From a bacterium D16-36 (lineage in GTDB: Bacteria; Bacillota; Clostridia; Lachnospirales; Lachnospiraceae): a stretch of DNA of 64,000 bases. Position numbers and translations under genes: made by a program. A model generated the notes under the pieces. It was given only the letters and a program-made list of their open reading frames with translations. It was not told where the DNA came from and ran no database searches. Location of the stretch: positions 1 to 64,000 of the forward strand of contig RAYF01000002.1 of the NCBI GenBank assembly GCA_003611745.1, in the 5' to 3' direction. Positions 53,451 to 62,666 of the stretch are shown here, in pieces (position 1 is the stretch's first letter; each line of letters starts with the position of its first letter).

Positions 53451-54070
53451 AACCAGAAGAAGTGTATTTAAAACTTCCGCAGAGCGCCCAGGTGGTGAAC
53501 CGCAAAATATTTTTAAAGGATGTGGCGGAAATTTATACATCTGATACGGGAACTCAAAAAAAGATTGGAGATATTATACTGTACACTGTCAGTGGTGACA
53601 AAAACCAGAAGCTGATTTTCTCTGTAATGAAACTGATAGAAACGATACAGAAGGAGCATCCCGGTTTAAAGATTATAAATATTGGGGAGCCTGATTTTAT
53701 TGTAGAGTATAAAATGCCGATAGCCCCCAAAAAAGGAATGGAATATTTTAAACTTGTCATTTTATCACTTGTTGTTTTTCTGGGGGCGGCATTTACGATT
53801 ATGACTTTTAATACCGATGTCAGTGTGGGAGAGGTCTTTGATAATTTATATTATCTGGTCACAGGGACGAAGAAAAATTCCGGTTCTGTTCTGGAGATTG
53901 CTTATAGTGCGGGGATTCTGCTGGGAATTCTTGGCTTCTACAATCATTTTAAGGGACAGAAGCTCCATGATGACCCAACACCAATCCATATTGAGATGCG
54001 GAATTATGAGGAGGAGATGAATAAGGCAATTATTAAAGACGCAGACAGGGAGGGAAAGACCATAAAATAA
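53447..54070 (+). CDS. spoVAA: Stage V sporulation protein AA
   Basis: A 207-residue membrane protein with an N-terminal soluble domain (EVYLKLPQSAQVVNRKIFLKDVAEIY) and two membrane helices (about 105-125 and 147-165). SpoVA proteins carry dipicolinic acid across the inner forespore membrane. The location directly behind spoIIA-sigF matches the Bacillus order. Confidence 0.9.
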   Translation: MKPEEVYLKLPQSAQVVNRKIFLKDVAEIYTSDTGTQKKIGDIILYTVSGDKNQKLIFSVMKLIETIQKEHPGLKIINIGEPDFIVEYKMPIAPKKGMEYFKLVILSLVVFLGAAFTIMTFNTDVSVGEVFDNLYYLVTGTKKNSGSVLEIAYSAGILLGILGFYNHFKGQKLHDDPTPIHIEMRNYEEEMNKAIIKDADREGKTIK

Positions 54071-54074
54071 ATAA

Positions 54075-54129
54075 GGGACTGTAGGAAAATAGCTTAAACA
54101 GATTGCGCAGGATATATCCATACAGTTCC
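54075..54129 (+). repeat. Junction hairpin GGGACTGTA/TACAGTTCC
   Basis: GGGACTGTA (54075-54083) pairs with TACAGTTCC (54121-54129) with one G-U pair. It lies between spoVAA and spoVAB and is inside the operon. Confidence 0.55.
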
Positions 54130-54182
54130 TAAGTGGTTTTTCTGTCAGAACAGCATTAGTTTTTGCCGGGGAGGTATTTTTG

Positions 54183-54608
54183 ATGCAGATAATACAAAAT
54201 ATAATTCTGGCGGTAATAGGGTTTTCAGGCGGAATAGCGGTAGCGGGAGGTGTATTTGCTTTTATTTCGATTCTTGGCATTATTCCGCGTATGGCGGACA
54301 GGATGGGGCTTGCCAGCCATATCTACCAGATGGAGACTGTGATTGCAGCAGGCGGGATTGCAGGCTGTATTATTTCTATTTTTCAGGTGCATGTGGCTAT
54401 CGGGACGGCAGGATTGATTATCGTAGGGCTTTTTGCGGGGGCGTTTGTAGGCTCTTTGGCAATGGCTCTTGCTGAAACGTTGAAAGTATTCCCAGTGCTT
54501 TGTCAGAGGGCGAACTTGAAATTTGGGCTTCCGGTCCTTGTTACAGCGCTGGGGGTAGGGAAGGGACTCGGAAGCCTGTTCCAGCTTTATTTTGTAAGGA
54601 TGAAATAA
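54183..54608 (+). CDS. spoVAB: Stage V sporulation protein AB
   Basis: A 141-residue membrane protein with three or four helices and conserved MADRMGLASHIYQMETVIAAGG. GGGGAGG precedes the ATG. Confidence 0.9.
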   Translation: MQIIQNIILAVIGFSGGIAVAGGVFAFISILGIIPRMADRMGLASHIYQMETVIAAGGIAGCIISIFQVHVAIGTAGLIIVGLFAGAFVGSLAMALAETLKVFPVLCQRANLKFGLPVLVTALGVGKGLGSLFQLYFVRMK

Positions 54609-54643
54609 ACAGGGATGAAGTGCCTGCAGAAAAGAGGTTGAAT

Positions 54644-55153
54644 ATGAACGAGAAAGACAGTACAAATCCTTCCATTGAGGAGGTCATTCAGGAAAAGGAT
54701 GAGAAGCAGCAGAAGGATAAATATAACCAATATGTAGATAATATGACACCGAAGAATAATCCATTCTGGAACTGTGCAAAGGCATTTCTGGTGGGCGGCA
54801 TTATCTGCTGTGTTGGGGAGGGGCTTAACTCTTTTTACCAGTATCTTGGAAATGACAAGGAGCTTGCAGGGCTTTACGGTACAATCACCCTGATTGCGCT
54901 CAGCATTATCCTCACAGGTTTTAATATTTACCAGAAGCTTGGGCAGTTTGGAGGTGCCGGAAGCATTGTACCGATTACAGGGTTTGCTAATTCTGTTGTA
55001 TCGCCTGCCATCGAGTTTCAGGCTGAGGGGCAGGTGTTTGGTATCGGCTGTAAGATTTTTACGATTGCCGGGCCGGTAATCCTGTATGGAATCTTTAGCA
55101 GCTGGCTGCTGGGGCTGATTTACTGGATTGGGAAATATTTTGGATGGTTTTAA
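54644..55153 (+). CDS. spoVAC: Stage V sporulation protein AC
   Basis: A 169-residue membrane protein with about four helices. NPFWNCAKAFLVGGIICCVGE, IVPITGFANSVVSPAIEFQAEGQVFGIGCKIF-type segments and GPVILYG are the family signatures. It has been described as a mechanosensitive channel in Bacillus. AGAGG lies ahead of the ATG. The operon ends here: a terminator follows and spoVAD and spoVAE are absent from this position. Confidence 0.92.
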   Translation: MNEKDSTNPSIEEVIQEKDEKQQKDKYNQYVDNMTPKNNPFWNCAKAFLVGGIICCVGEGLNSFYQYLGNDKELAGLYGTITLIALSIILTGFNIYQKLGQFGGAGSIVPITGFANSVVSPAIEFQAEGQVFGIGCKIFTIAGPVILYGIFSSWLLGLIYWIGKYFGWF

Positions 55154-55160
55154 TAAAAAA

Positions 55161-55189
55161 GGGCACAAGCGAAGTCTGTGCCCTTTTTT
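55161..55189. terminator. Bidirectional terminator after spoVAC
   Basis: GGGCACA-AGCGAAGTC-TGTGCCC flanked by A6 and T6, so it works in both directions. It is identical to the hairpin at 51311-51339. The stop codon of the minus-strand gene overlaps its edge. Confidence 0.85.
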
Positions 55190-56870
55190 ATCCTATCAGC
55201 ACTCTTTTGCCCTCAAAAGCAAATCCATACTTGCGTATTTGCTCTGGCGGGATACCGAGATTTATTAATTCTGCCTGATAATTTTTATCTTCTATTTGCT
55301 TTTTGGCAGATGCCACTGTATCCTGAAGTGTCTGTTCGTCCTCCTTATCATGTACCTTAAATTCAAGGATATAGGCAGGCGCCTCTTTTTTGACAGGCCG
55401 TAACATAATATCATATCTGCCATATCCGCTCTCCCTGTTTGACAAAACTTCATATTGTCCGCGAAGCTCTACCAAAAGTCCCAGCACAAAGCCGTGATAG
55501 AAACGTTCCGGTTCATTTTTTCTAGAAGGATTGTTCCCTGTATCAAAAAAACTAAAGGTTGTAAGTGCAATATCATTCATATAATGGTTCATAGCTTTTA
55601 AATCACAATTTAAAAGGGCATCTATAAATTCATTATAGTTAGCGGAGCTTTTTTGAAACCAGTTCTTAATCATCTTCCGGAACATGGAGGTCACTTCCCT
55701 ATTTGTCAGTGTTAATGTGTATAGGCAGGCGCCTGTTTCCAATTGGAATTCCCAGTGCTCTGCTCTCAGATATCCGCTTGCGAGCAGCATGCTCCATATC
55801 GCATTTTCCTCATTTTCTAATTGGTTGAAAACAATCTGCTCGTCCATTTCTACTGTTATTGGGTTGCCATTTAATAAATCTTCCATCATAAGCTTTACTT
55901 TTGGGCTACCGCTTGCAATGAGTGTCCCGGCCAGGGCATTTGAGCTTGTGTCTGCCCAGTATGCTGCGATTTTTCTGCTTTTTAAAAAGTTGGTAATTGA
56001 CCATGGATTATAGATATCATGGCATTCCCCAAAAGTAAAGCCGTCGTACCATGCTTTTACTTCCTTCTTTTTTTCAGGTATGCCTGCCTCCTCCAAAGCT
56101 GCAAAAACTTCCTCTTCCGTAAAACCAAATGATTCAGCGTATTCATTTGAAATTGCCGTCACTACTTTTAGGTTATTCAGATCAGAAAAAATAGATTCTT
56201 TGCCTACCTGTGTAATGCCAGTCATAATTGCCCGCTCCAGATAGGGGTTTGTTTTGAATGCTGTGTTGAACAGGCTTCTTGTGAAGGCGGCCATTTCATC
56301 CCAATAACCGCTGACATATGCCTCCTGCAGCGGGGTATCATATTCATCCAATAATAAAATCACTTTTTTTCTATAATGGCGGTTTAAATATTCCATGAGA
56401 AAACGGATTGCTGTTGCGGCAATGGAGTCGTCCATATCAAACTGCACTGCATTAAACTGTGTCTTCTCTTTCTCTGTCAGTAAGTTTTCTTTCAAAAGGA
56501 AATCATTTTGATTATACAATACAGTGATATTTTGTTTGATTGCCGCAACGGCTCCTTCATAATAATTAGCTTTAACGTCTGCGAACGTAAGAAAAATTAC
56601 AGGATATGTCCCTTGGATTTTTTTATATTTTTCATTCTGCCAGATGGCAAGCCCATCAAATAATTCTCCACGGCCTGCATACCTTGTAGAGAAAAAGCAG
56701 TTAAGCATATTCATATTGAGGGTTTTCCCAAATCTGCGCGGGCGGGTAATCAAAGTAACTTTGTCCTCGGATTCCCACCATTCCTTAATAAACGCTGTTT
56801 TGTCCACATAGAAACAATCTTTGCTTCGGATGGATTCAAATTCATCATTGCCAATACTCACTGTCTTCAA
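55188..56870 (-). CDS. AAA-ATPase-like protein with PD-(D/E)XK nuclease-type domain
   Basis: A 560-residue protein of the widespread AAA_ATPase-like/PDDEXK_9 family. The N-terminal part has FYVDKTAFIKEWWE, a P-loop-like RPRRFGKTLNMNML and a Walker B LLLDEYDTPLQEAY. The C-terminal part has a nuclease-like core with YDIMLRP and AYILEFKV (Asp, Glu-x-Lys) and Gln later. Such genes occur in many copies in anaerobic gut bacteria and have no settled role; mobile or defence functions are suggested. It is monocistronic and convergent with spoVA. Confidence 0.9.
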   Translation of the reverse strand: MKTVSIGNDEFESIRSKDCFYVDKTAFIKEWWESEDKVTLITRPRRFGKTLNMNMLNCFFSTRYAGRGELFDGLAIWQNEKYKKIQGTYPVIFLTFADVKANYYEGAVAAIKQNITVLYNQNDFLLKENLLTEKEKTQFNAVQFDMDDSIAATAIRFLMEYLNRHYRKKVILLLDEYDTPLQEAYVSGYWDEMAAFTRSLFNTAFKTNPYLERAIMTGITQVGKESIFSDLNNLKVVTAISNEYAESFGFTEEEVFAALEEAGIPEKKKEVKAWYDGFTFGECHDIYNPWSITNFLKSRKIAAYWADTSSNALAGTLIASGSPKVKLMMEDLLNGNPITVEMDEQIVFNQLENEENAIWSMLLASGYLRAEHWEFQLETGACLYTLTLTNREVTSMFRKMIKNWFQKSSANYNEFIDALLNCDLKAMNHYMNDIALTTFSFFDTGNNPSRKNEPERFYHGFVLGLLVELRGQYEVLSNRESGYGRYDIMLRPVKKEAPAYILEFKVHDKEDEQTLQDTVASAKKQIEDKNYQAELINLGIPPEQIRKYGFAFEGKRVLIG

Positions 56871-57168
56871 ATATTGTCACCGCCTTTCCGGCTGCTTCGG
56901 GAATAAATCTGGATTTATTATGCCTTAATAATTGAATAGGCTTTACACTCTCATATTATTTAGCGGCTGGTACATAACTTTCTGTTAATAAGTTAAGTTG
57001 TGGTTTAATGTTATTTTATTACGCTCCCTTGTGGTGATGCTTTATAAAGTATCTGTATTATATCACGCTTGGAGTGCAAAGTCTATTCAATTATCTAGGG
57101 ACTTTGTTGAGTGTTGGCTGGTTTTTCGGTTTGTCGGGATTATTCTACACAAAAATATTATAACGAAA
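56871..57168. other. AT-rich intergenic stretch without a supported gene
   Basis: About 300 bases between divergent genes. A 102-codon frame (56998-57306) has no ribosome-binding site and overlaps the promoter and start of the next gene, so I do not accept it. It presumably contains the promoter of the minus-strand ATPase gene, which I could not place. Confidence 0.4.
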
Positions 57169-57197
57169 TTGTTTTCCAATAGGATACATGATATAAT
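57169..57197 (+). promoter_or_regulatory. Promoter of the Imm1-like gene
   Basis: TTGTTT (57169-57174), 17-nt spacer and consensus TATAAT (57192-57197), about 90 nt before the start. Confidence 0.6.
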
Positions 57198-57286
57198 TTC
57201 AGAGTCGTTGATACTGATAATACTTTTTTGGCTTGGGAAAGCAGCCATTTTAAGAATATCAAAATTGAGAAAGGCGGGGTATAAAA

Positions 57287-57652
57287 ATGAACATAGCTTG
57301 TTGTAATGGAGATTTTGAATGTGGTTCATGGGAAGAATTGGAGAAATTTATCCGAAAAAGTTCCGGCAATCCATATGATGATATCTGGATTAGTGAAGAG
57401 GAGGAAGAGTATCCTTGTCTGGCGGTGCTTATAAACGGTGAGTATGCCTGTGTCCACTGGTATGATGATGAAGGCGGTATATGGCAGTCTGTTGGGAATG
57501 GAGAGAAGGATATTGAGTTTATAGCTAATGGAAATGAAAAATCAAAAATGTCAGCAGATGCTGTTGTTTCGTTAGAGGAAGCATTGCAGTGCGCAAAGGA
57601 GTTTTATGACACTCTGGAGCAGCCGAATTGCGTTGAGTGGACAGAACTCTAA
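57287..57652 (+). CDS. Imm1-like immunity protein
   Basis: A 121-residue acidic protein resembling the Imm1 family of polymorphic-toxin immunity proteins. Features are WISEEEEEYPCLAVLINGEYACVHWYDDEGGIWQSVG-type strands, then VVSLEEALQCAKEFYDT and a final VEWTEL. GGCGGGG precedes the ATG. No toxin gene is adjacent, so it is an orphan, perhaps protecting against rivals' toxins. The family call is by pattern only. Confidence 0.6.
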   Translation: MNIACCNGDFECGSWEELEKFIRKSSGNPYDDIWISEEEEEYPCLAVLINGEYACVHWYDDEGGIWQSVGNGEKDIEFIANGNEKSKMSADAVVSLEEALQCAKEFYDTLEQPNCVEWTEL

Positions 57653-57730
57653 TCTGCCTGTTGAAAAATATATGGCGAAATGTTAGTATATTGGCATGAA
57701 TATTTTGAAAAGTATAGACAGGGGGCTAAG

Positions 57731-59962
57731 ATGAAGCATATGGAAGATAAGGGGGGGAGACTGAGAAGAGTTAAGGATTCATTTTCTTTTCTGTTTCGGG
57801 AAGAGGCAGATATTCAGTTTAAACTCCTAAATCTGATTTTGATAGCGGCGATTGTGGGCGGGGGGTGCTCCTGCCTGATTTCAGTTGCGATGGGAACCAG
57901 CGGCAATATTGTTACAGGTATTATGGTGGTATTGCTTTTGGTTTCGCTGTGGCTGGTTAATGTAAAAAACAAGCCGCAGTTTGGGGGGATTCTGATTGCC
58001 TGCCTTGCCAATATGGTTTTGTTTCCGGTTATGTATTTCTACGAAGGCGGCATGCACAGCGGCATGCCGGTGTGGATGCTTCTTGGCCTGACATTCTGTT
58101 TTTTGATCATTCATGGAAAAGCCTGCTATATCGTTTTTGCACTCAGTGCACTGATAGTGGCAGGGTGTATAATAATGGAGCTTTACCATCCGGAATATGT
58201 GTATCATTTAGATGAACAGACAATAGGCATAGATGTTATCCAGTCCATCATTATTGCTGCCTGTGTATTTGGTGCAATCTTTAAGTTCCAATCCTCAACA
58301 TTTGGAAAGCAGAGGGACCACCTGATAAAACAGGATGAGCAGGTGCGCCTTACAATGGAAGAATTAAAGAAAGCAAATCAGGCAAAAAGTGATTTTCTTG
58401 CAAATATGTCACATGAAATCCGCACCCCGATTAATGCAGTGTTGGGAATGAATGAGATGGTCATCCGGGAAAGCTCTGACGAGGAGATTTCAAAATATGC
58501 GCAGAATATTGAAAGTGCGGGCCAGAATCTGCTTTCACTGATCAATGATATCTTGGATTTTTCTAAAATTGAATCAGGTAAGATGGAGATTCTCCCAGTA
58601 GAATATGAAGTTTCTTCTCTGTTAAATGACAGCTATAATATGATTTCTATGCGTGCGGAGGAGAAAAATTTAAAAGTCAAAGTTGAAAATGATAGTACGA
58701 TTCCGTCACATTTAATGGGGGATGAGGTGAGGATACGCCAGTGTATCTCCAATCTGCTGACAAATGCTGTTAAATATACGAAGAGGGGAAGCATTACATT
58801 GTCCCTGAACTGGGAACGGATTGATAAGGATTCCATGGTGTTAAAGATTTCCGTAGCAGATACGGGTATCGGCATCACCCCCGAAAATCAGGAAAAACTA
58901 TTTAGTACGTTTCAGAGGGTAGATGAAAAGAGGAACCGGAGTATTGAAGGGACGGGTCTGGGACTTGCGATAACAAGGCAGTTTGTAAACCTGATGGGGG
59001 GAGATATTTCGCTGGAAAGCGAGTATGGGAAAGGTTCTACGTTCAGGATGGATATCCCGCAGAAGATTATTCTGGATATTCCGATGGGGGATTTCTCAGA
59101 AAAATATGCCAGATGGAAGGAAAAGTCAGGAAAGTACCATGAATCCTTTCAGGCACCCAATGCTTCTGTGCTGGTGGTAGATGATGTAGAGATGAATCTG
59201 GAGGTAATCAAAGGGCTTTTAAAAAATACAAAAATCCAGATAGATACAGCTTCCAGTGGGGAACAGTGCCTAGAAATGATCCAGAAGAAGAAATACCACA
59301 TTATATTTATGGATCATATGATGCCGGAGATGGACGGTGTCGAGGCGCTTCATGAAATTCAGAGAATGAAGAATCATCCCAATACGGGGACTCCTGTCAT
59401 TGTGCTGACAGCGAATGCGATTATGGGGGCAGAAGAACAGTATCTTGAGCAAGGGTTTAAGGCGTATCTGGCGAAGCCAGTGCGCAGCAATGAACTGGAA
59501 CGACTTACGTATGACCTTCTGCCGGACGATTTGGTGATCCGTACAATGGATATCAAAGAAAATATGCCGCAGCAGGAACAGTCTTTTTTGCAGAAGCTTT
59601 CTTTTCTGGATACCAAATCAGGTATGCTTTATTGTTCGGAGGACGAGGAACTGTATAGAAAGATGCTGCAGTCGTATTTGGATCCAAAGCGTTATGCCGC
59701 GGTAATCGAAATGTATGAAAAAGAGGACTGGTATAATTACCAGATTCAGGTACATGCTGTTAAGAGCAGCTCGCTTTCCGTTGGGGCAAAGCATCTTTCC
59801 CTGCAGGCTAAAAGGCTGGAGACGGCGGCTAGGGATAAGGATATTGAGTATATAAAGGGGCATAATGAGAGTTTTCTGCGGAATTATCAGGAAATTTTTT
59901 CTAAAATAGATGCTGTGCTGCGTGAGGAAAAAAATGTTACAGAAACAGAAGTGAGGGATTAA
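57731..59962 (+). CDS. Hybrid sensor histidine kinase with receiver and HPt domains
   Basis: A 743-residue membrane kinase. About six membrane helices (30-200) carry no evident extracellular sensor domain. A short coiled coil leads to HisKA with SHEIRTPINAVLG (His228) and HATPase_c (ADTGIGITPENQEKLF, GTGLGLAITRQF). A receiver (VLVVDDVEMNLEV, FMDHMMPEMDGVE) and a C-terminal HPt (HAVKSSSLSVGA) follow. AGGGGG lies 6 nt before the ATG; an ATG at 57680 is less likely. The final output regulator is not encoded next to it. Confidence 0.93.
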   Translation: MKHMEDKGGRLRRVKDSFSFLFREEADIQFKLLNLILIAAIVGGGCSCLISVAMGTSGNIVTGIMVVLLLVSLWLVNVKNKPQFGGILIACLANMVLFPVMYFYEGGMHSGMPVWMLLGLTFCFLIIHGKACYIVFALSALIVAGCIIMELYHPEYVYHLDEQTIGIDVIQSIIIAACVFGAIFKFQSSTFGKQRDHLIKQDEQVRLTMEELKKANQAKSDFLANMSHEIRTPINAVLGMNEMVIRESSDEEISKYAQNIESAGQNLLSLINDILDFSKIESGKMEILPVEYEVSSLLNDSYNMISMRAEEKNLKVKVENDSTIPSHLMGDEVRIRQCISNLLTNAVKYTKRGSITLSLNWERIDKDSMVLKISVADTGIGITPENQEKLFSTFQRVDEKRNRSIEGTGLGLAITRQFVNLMGGDISLESEYGKGSTFRMDIPQKIILDIPMGDFSEKYARWKEKSGKYHESFQAPNASVLVVDDVEMNLEVIKGLLKNTKIQIDTASSGEQCLEMIQKKKYHIIFMDHMMPEMDGVEALHEIQRMKNHPNTGTPVIVLTANAIMGAEEQYLEQGFKAYLAKPVRSNELERLTYDLLPDDLVIRTMDIKENMPQQEQSFLQKLSFLDTKSGMLYCSEDEELYRKMLQSYLDPKRYAAVIEMYEKEDWYNYQIQVHAVKSSSLSVGAKHLSLQAKRLETAARDKDIEYIKGHNESFLRNYQEIFSKIDAVLREEKNVTETEVRD

Positions 59963-59963
59963 A

Positions 59964-61133
59964 ATGATACTGCGTTATCCTGAGTATTATGAAAAGTTTT
60001 CCTGCATTGCAGGCAGGTGTGAGGACACCTGCTGTGCCGGGTGGGAGATTGATATTGATGATGCAAGCTATGAATATTATATGCAGGTGCCCGGAAAGTT
60101 CGGCGAGAGGCTGCGAAGCAGTATAAAGGAGTATCCGTTAGAAGATGATGGCAGATATGAGATGCATGGTTTTATTTTAAAGGAAGGGAAACGGTGTCCC
60201 TTCCTTAATTCTGATAACCTCTGCGATATGATCTTAGAGCTGGGGGAAGATGCGATTTGTGATGTCTGTACCAACACACCCCGAAATTTTCTGGAATACG
60301 GGAATGCGAGGGAGGTTTCCATCAGCCCGAGCTGTGCGGAGGCGGGGAGGCTGATTTTTTCCGGCAGGGAGAAAACGGTATTTGTGGAGAGAGAGATAGA
60401 GGAAGCATTAGACTTTGAGGAGGATGCAAAAGAGCTGGAGACAGCAGATGCAGTCCGGAATGCAAGGGATACAGCGATTGCTATTTTGCAGAATAGGCAG
60501 AAGGATATTTATCAGAGGATCATTGATTTTTTGATTTATGCAAGGGAGGTGCAGGAATGCCTAAACAGGGAGGCATATGGCGATATTCCAGAATGTGGGG
60601 AGGAAAAATGCCTTGATATGCAAAGTGCGGGGACTGAGTTGCTGCAGGATGCGGATTATTATTATTTTTTCCGGGAACGGATGAAATCTTTTCAGGAACT
60701 GGAGTGGATGAATGAAGAGTGGGGGCAGTATCTGGAACGCATGGAGGCGCTTTTTTTTGAAGAGGGTAAGGGGAAAATGCGCTATGAAACTACGTTTCGG
60801 AATTTTAGGGCATACTGTAAGAAGCAGGATAAGGAATACCAGATGGAGCATCTGATGGTCTATTATGCATTTCTTTTTCTGGCACGCTGTGTGGATGATT
60901 TCAATTTCTGGGGGAAGGCACAGTATTGCGTCTGTAGCTTTCTGATGATACGCGATATAGCATTAGAGCGCTTTTATCAGAATAGTGAAAGATTTACAAC
61001 GGAGGATTTTGTAGATATTGTCCGTATTTTTGCAAAAGAGACAGAACATTCAGAAGAAAATCTGGAGTTTCTGGGGGATGAGTTTTTGTTTGAAGATATA
61101 TATAAATGTGATGCGCTTTGTAAACAGATATAG
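59964..61133 (+). CDS. Flagellin lysine-N-methylase (FliB family)
   Basis: A 389-residue protein of the FliB family, iron-sulfur proteins that methylate lysines of flagellin in Salmonella. Cysteine motifs are CIAGRCEDTCCAGWEID near the start, CPFLNSDNLCDM, and ICDVCTNTPR. The start lies one base after the kinase stop, so it is co-transcribed. No flagellin gene is in the window, and the target here is unknown. Confidence 0.85.
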   Translation: MILRYPEYYEKFSCIAGRCEDTCCAGWEIDIDDASYEYYMQVPGKFGERLRSSIKEYPLEDDGRYEMHGFILKEGKRCPFLNSDNLCDMILELGEDAICDVCTNTPRNFLEYGNAREVSISPSCAEAGRLIFSGREKTVFVEREIEEALDFEEDAKELETADAVRNARDTAIAILQNRQKDIYQRIIDFLIYAREVQECLNREAYGDIPECGEEKCLDMQSAGTELLQDADYYYFFRERMKSFQELEWMNEEWGQYLERMEALFFEEGKGKMRYETTFRNFRAYCKKQDKEYQMEHLMVYYAFLFLARCVDDFNFWGKAQYCVCSFLMIRDIALERFYQNSERFTTEDFVDIVRIFAKETEHSEENLEFLGDEFLFEDIYKCDALCKQI

Positions 61134-61163
61134 ACTTGTTTTTTGAGAAAGGATTGGACAAAG

Positions 61164-62000
61164 ATGTTTTATATAGGAAATCATTTATCTGCATCGAAAG
61201 GCTATCTGGCTATGGGAAAGCAGGCAGTTAAACTTGGTGGGAATGTGTTTGCATTTTTTACCAGAAATCCAAGGGGTGGCAAGGCAAAGGAAATTAACGA
61301 GGCAGACGTGACAGACTTTCTTGCATTTGCAAAGGAGCATGGTTTCGGTACGCTCGTGGCACATGCGCCGTATACGATGAACCTCTGTGCAGCCAAGGAT
61401 AGCGTCAGGGAATTTTCGGTAGAGATGATAGAAGACGACCTAAGACGGATGGAATATACACCCGGAAATTATTATAATTTTCATCCCGGTTCCCATGTAG
61501 GGCAGGGGGCTGAGAAAGGGATTGAGATGATTGCGGATGCCCTGAACCATGTCCTGTCAAAAGAGCAGACGACAATAGTCCTTCTGGAGACGATGGCGGG
61601 CAAGGGAAGCGAGATTGGAAGGAACTTTGAGGAGCTTCGTGAAATTATAGACAGGGTAGAGCTTTCAGAAAAGCTCGGCGTCTGTTTTGATACCTGCCAT
61701 GTCTGGGATGGAGGGTACGATATTGTCAATGATTTGGACGGCGTATTAAATGAGTTTGATAAAGTGATTGGCTTAGAAAGGCTGTGTGCGGTGCATTTTA
61801 ATGACAGCATGAATGGCTGTGGTTCACACAAAGACCGCCATCAGAAGATTGGGGAGGGCAGCATTGGCATGGAGGCAATGAAGAGGGTGGCGCTCCACCC
61901 ATCACTGGCAGGCAAGCCATTTATATTGGAAACGCCAAATGAGGATGAAGGTTATGCAAAGGAGATTGCTATGATTAAAGAGTGGACAGAGGAGATATAG
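61164..62000 (+). CDS. nfo: Deoxyribonuclease IV (endonuclease IV)
   Basis: A 278-residue TIM-barrel AP endonuclease using three metal ions in base-excision repair. Signature segments are [75 protein letters not shown]-type motif and [14 protein letters not shown] precedes the ATG; the frame extends to 61143 without homology. Confidence 0.95.
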   Translation: MFYIGNHLSASKGYLAMGKQAVKLGGNVFAFFTRNPRGGKAKEINEADVTDFLAFAKEHGFGTLVAHAPYTMNLCAAKDSVREFSVEMIEDDLRRMEYTPGNYYNFHPGSHVGQGAEKGIEMIADALNHVLSKEQTTIVLLETMAGKGSEIGRNFEELREIIDRVELSEKLGVCFDTCHVWDGGYDIVNDLDGVLNEFDKVIGLERLCAVHFNDSMNGCGSHKDRHQKIGEGSIGMEAMKRVALHPSLAGKPFILETPNEDEGYAKEIAMIKEWTEEI

Positions 62001-62003
62001 CGG

Positions 62004-62666
62004 ATGGAACGTCATGTCAATATGGCTGAGATTTCGGATGGCAAGAGATACAAAAGTACAGATATGGCAAGGATTGGCTGCAATGAGTGTGAGGGGTGCA
62101 GCGACTGCTGCCGGGAAGTTGGGAGCAGCATTGTACTGGACCCATGGGATGTCTATATGCTCGAAAAAAATCTTTCCTGCGGCTTTGAGGGGCTTTTGGG
62201 GCGTCATCTGGAGTTGAATGTGGTGGATGGTGTTGTTCTTCCGAATCTTAGGCTGTTAGAAAACGGGGAGGGCTGTACTTTTCTGGACGAACATGGAAGA
62301 TGCAGTATTCATGATTTCCGACCGGGTTTTTGCAGGCTGTTTCCGCTGGGGCGTCTGTATGAGGAGGGAACGTTTTCTTATTTCCTGCAGACAGCGGAGT
62401 GCAGGAAGGGGAACAGGACAAAGGTAAAAATTAATAAATGGCTGGGGATTGCAAATCTGGCTGCCTATGAGAAATTCATCTGCCAGTGGCACTACCTGCT
62501 GAAAGAGGTGCAGGTAAGGGCAAAGGAAATGGATGAGCAGGAGCTTCGTGGGTGGAGCATGTATTTTTTGCAGGAGTTTTACGTCAGGCCATATCAGGGT
62601 GATGATTTTTATGGGCAATTTGCGCTTCGTTATGAGGCGGCAAAGGAAAAGTGGAGGAATCAATGA
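62004..62666 (+). CDS. YkgJ family cysteine-cluster protein
   Basis: A 220-residue protein with the Fe-S or zinc-binding cluster of the YkgJ (UPF0153/CxxCxxCC) family: CNECEGCSDCC near 28-38, then CTFLDEHGRCSIHDFRPGFCRLFP. Function is unknown. It begins 4 nt after nfo and its stop overlaps the next gene (ATGA). Confidence 0.9.
   Translation: MERHVNMAEISDGKRYKSTDMARIGCNECEGCSDCCREVGSSIVLDPWDVYMLEKNLSCGFEGLLGRHLELNVVDGVVLPNLRLLENGEGCTFLDEHGRCSIHDFRPGFCRLFPLGRLYEEGTFSYFLQTAECRKGNRTKVKINKWLGIANLAAYEKFICQWHYLLKEVQVRAKEMDEQELRGWSMYFLQEFYVRPYQGDDFYGQFALRYEAAKEKWRNQ

Noticed and set aside
56998-57306. A 102-codon hydrophobic frame upstream of the Imm1-like gene
   Set aside because: No ribosome-binding site, runs through a good promoter and over the next gene's start; hydrophobicity is explained by AT richness.
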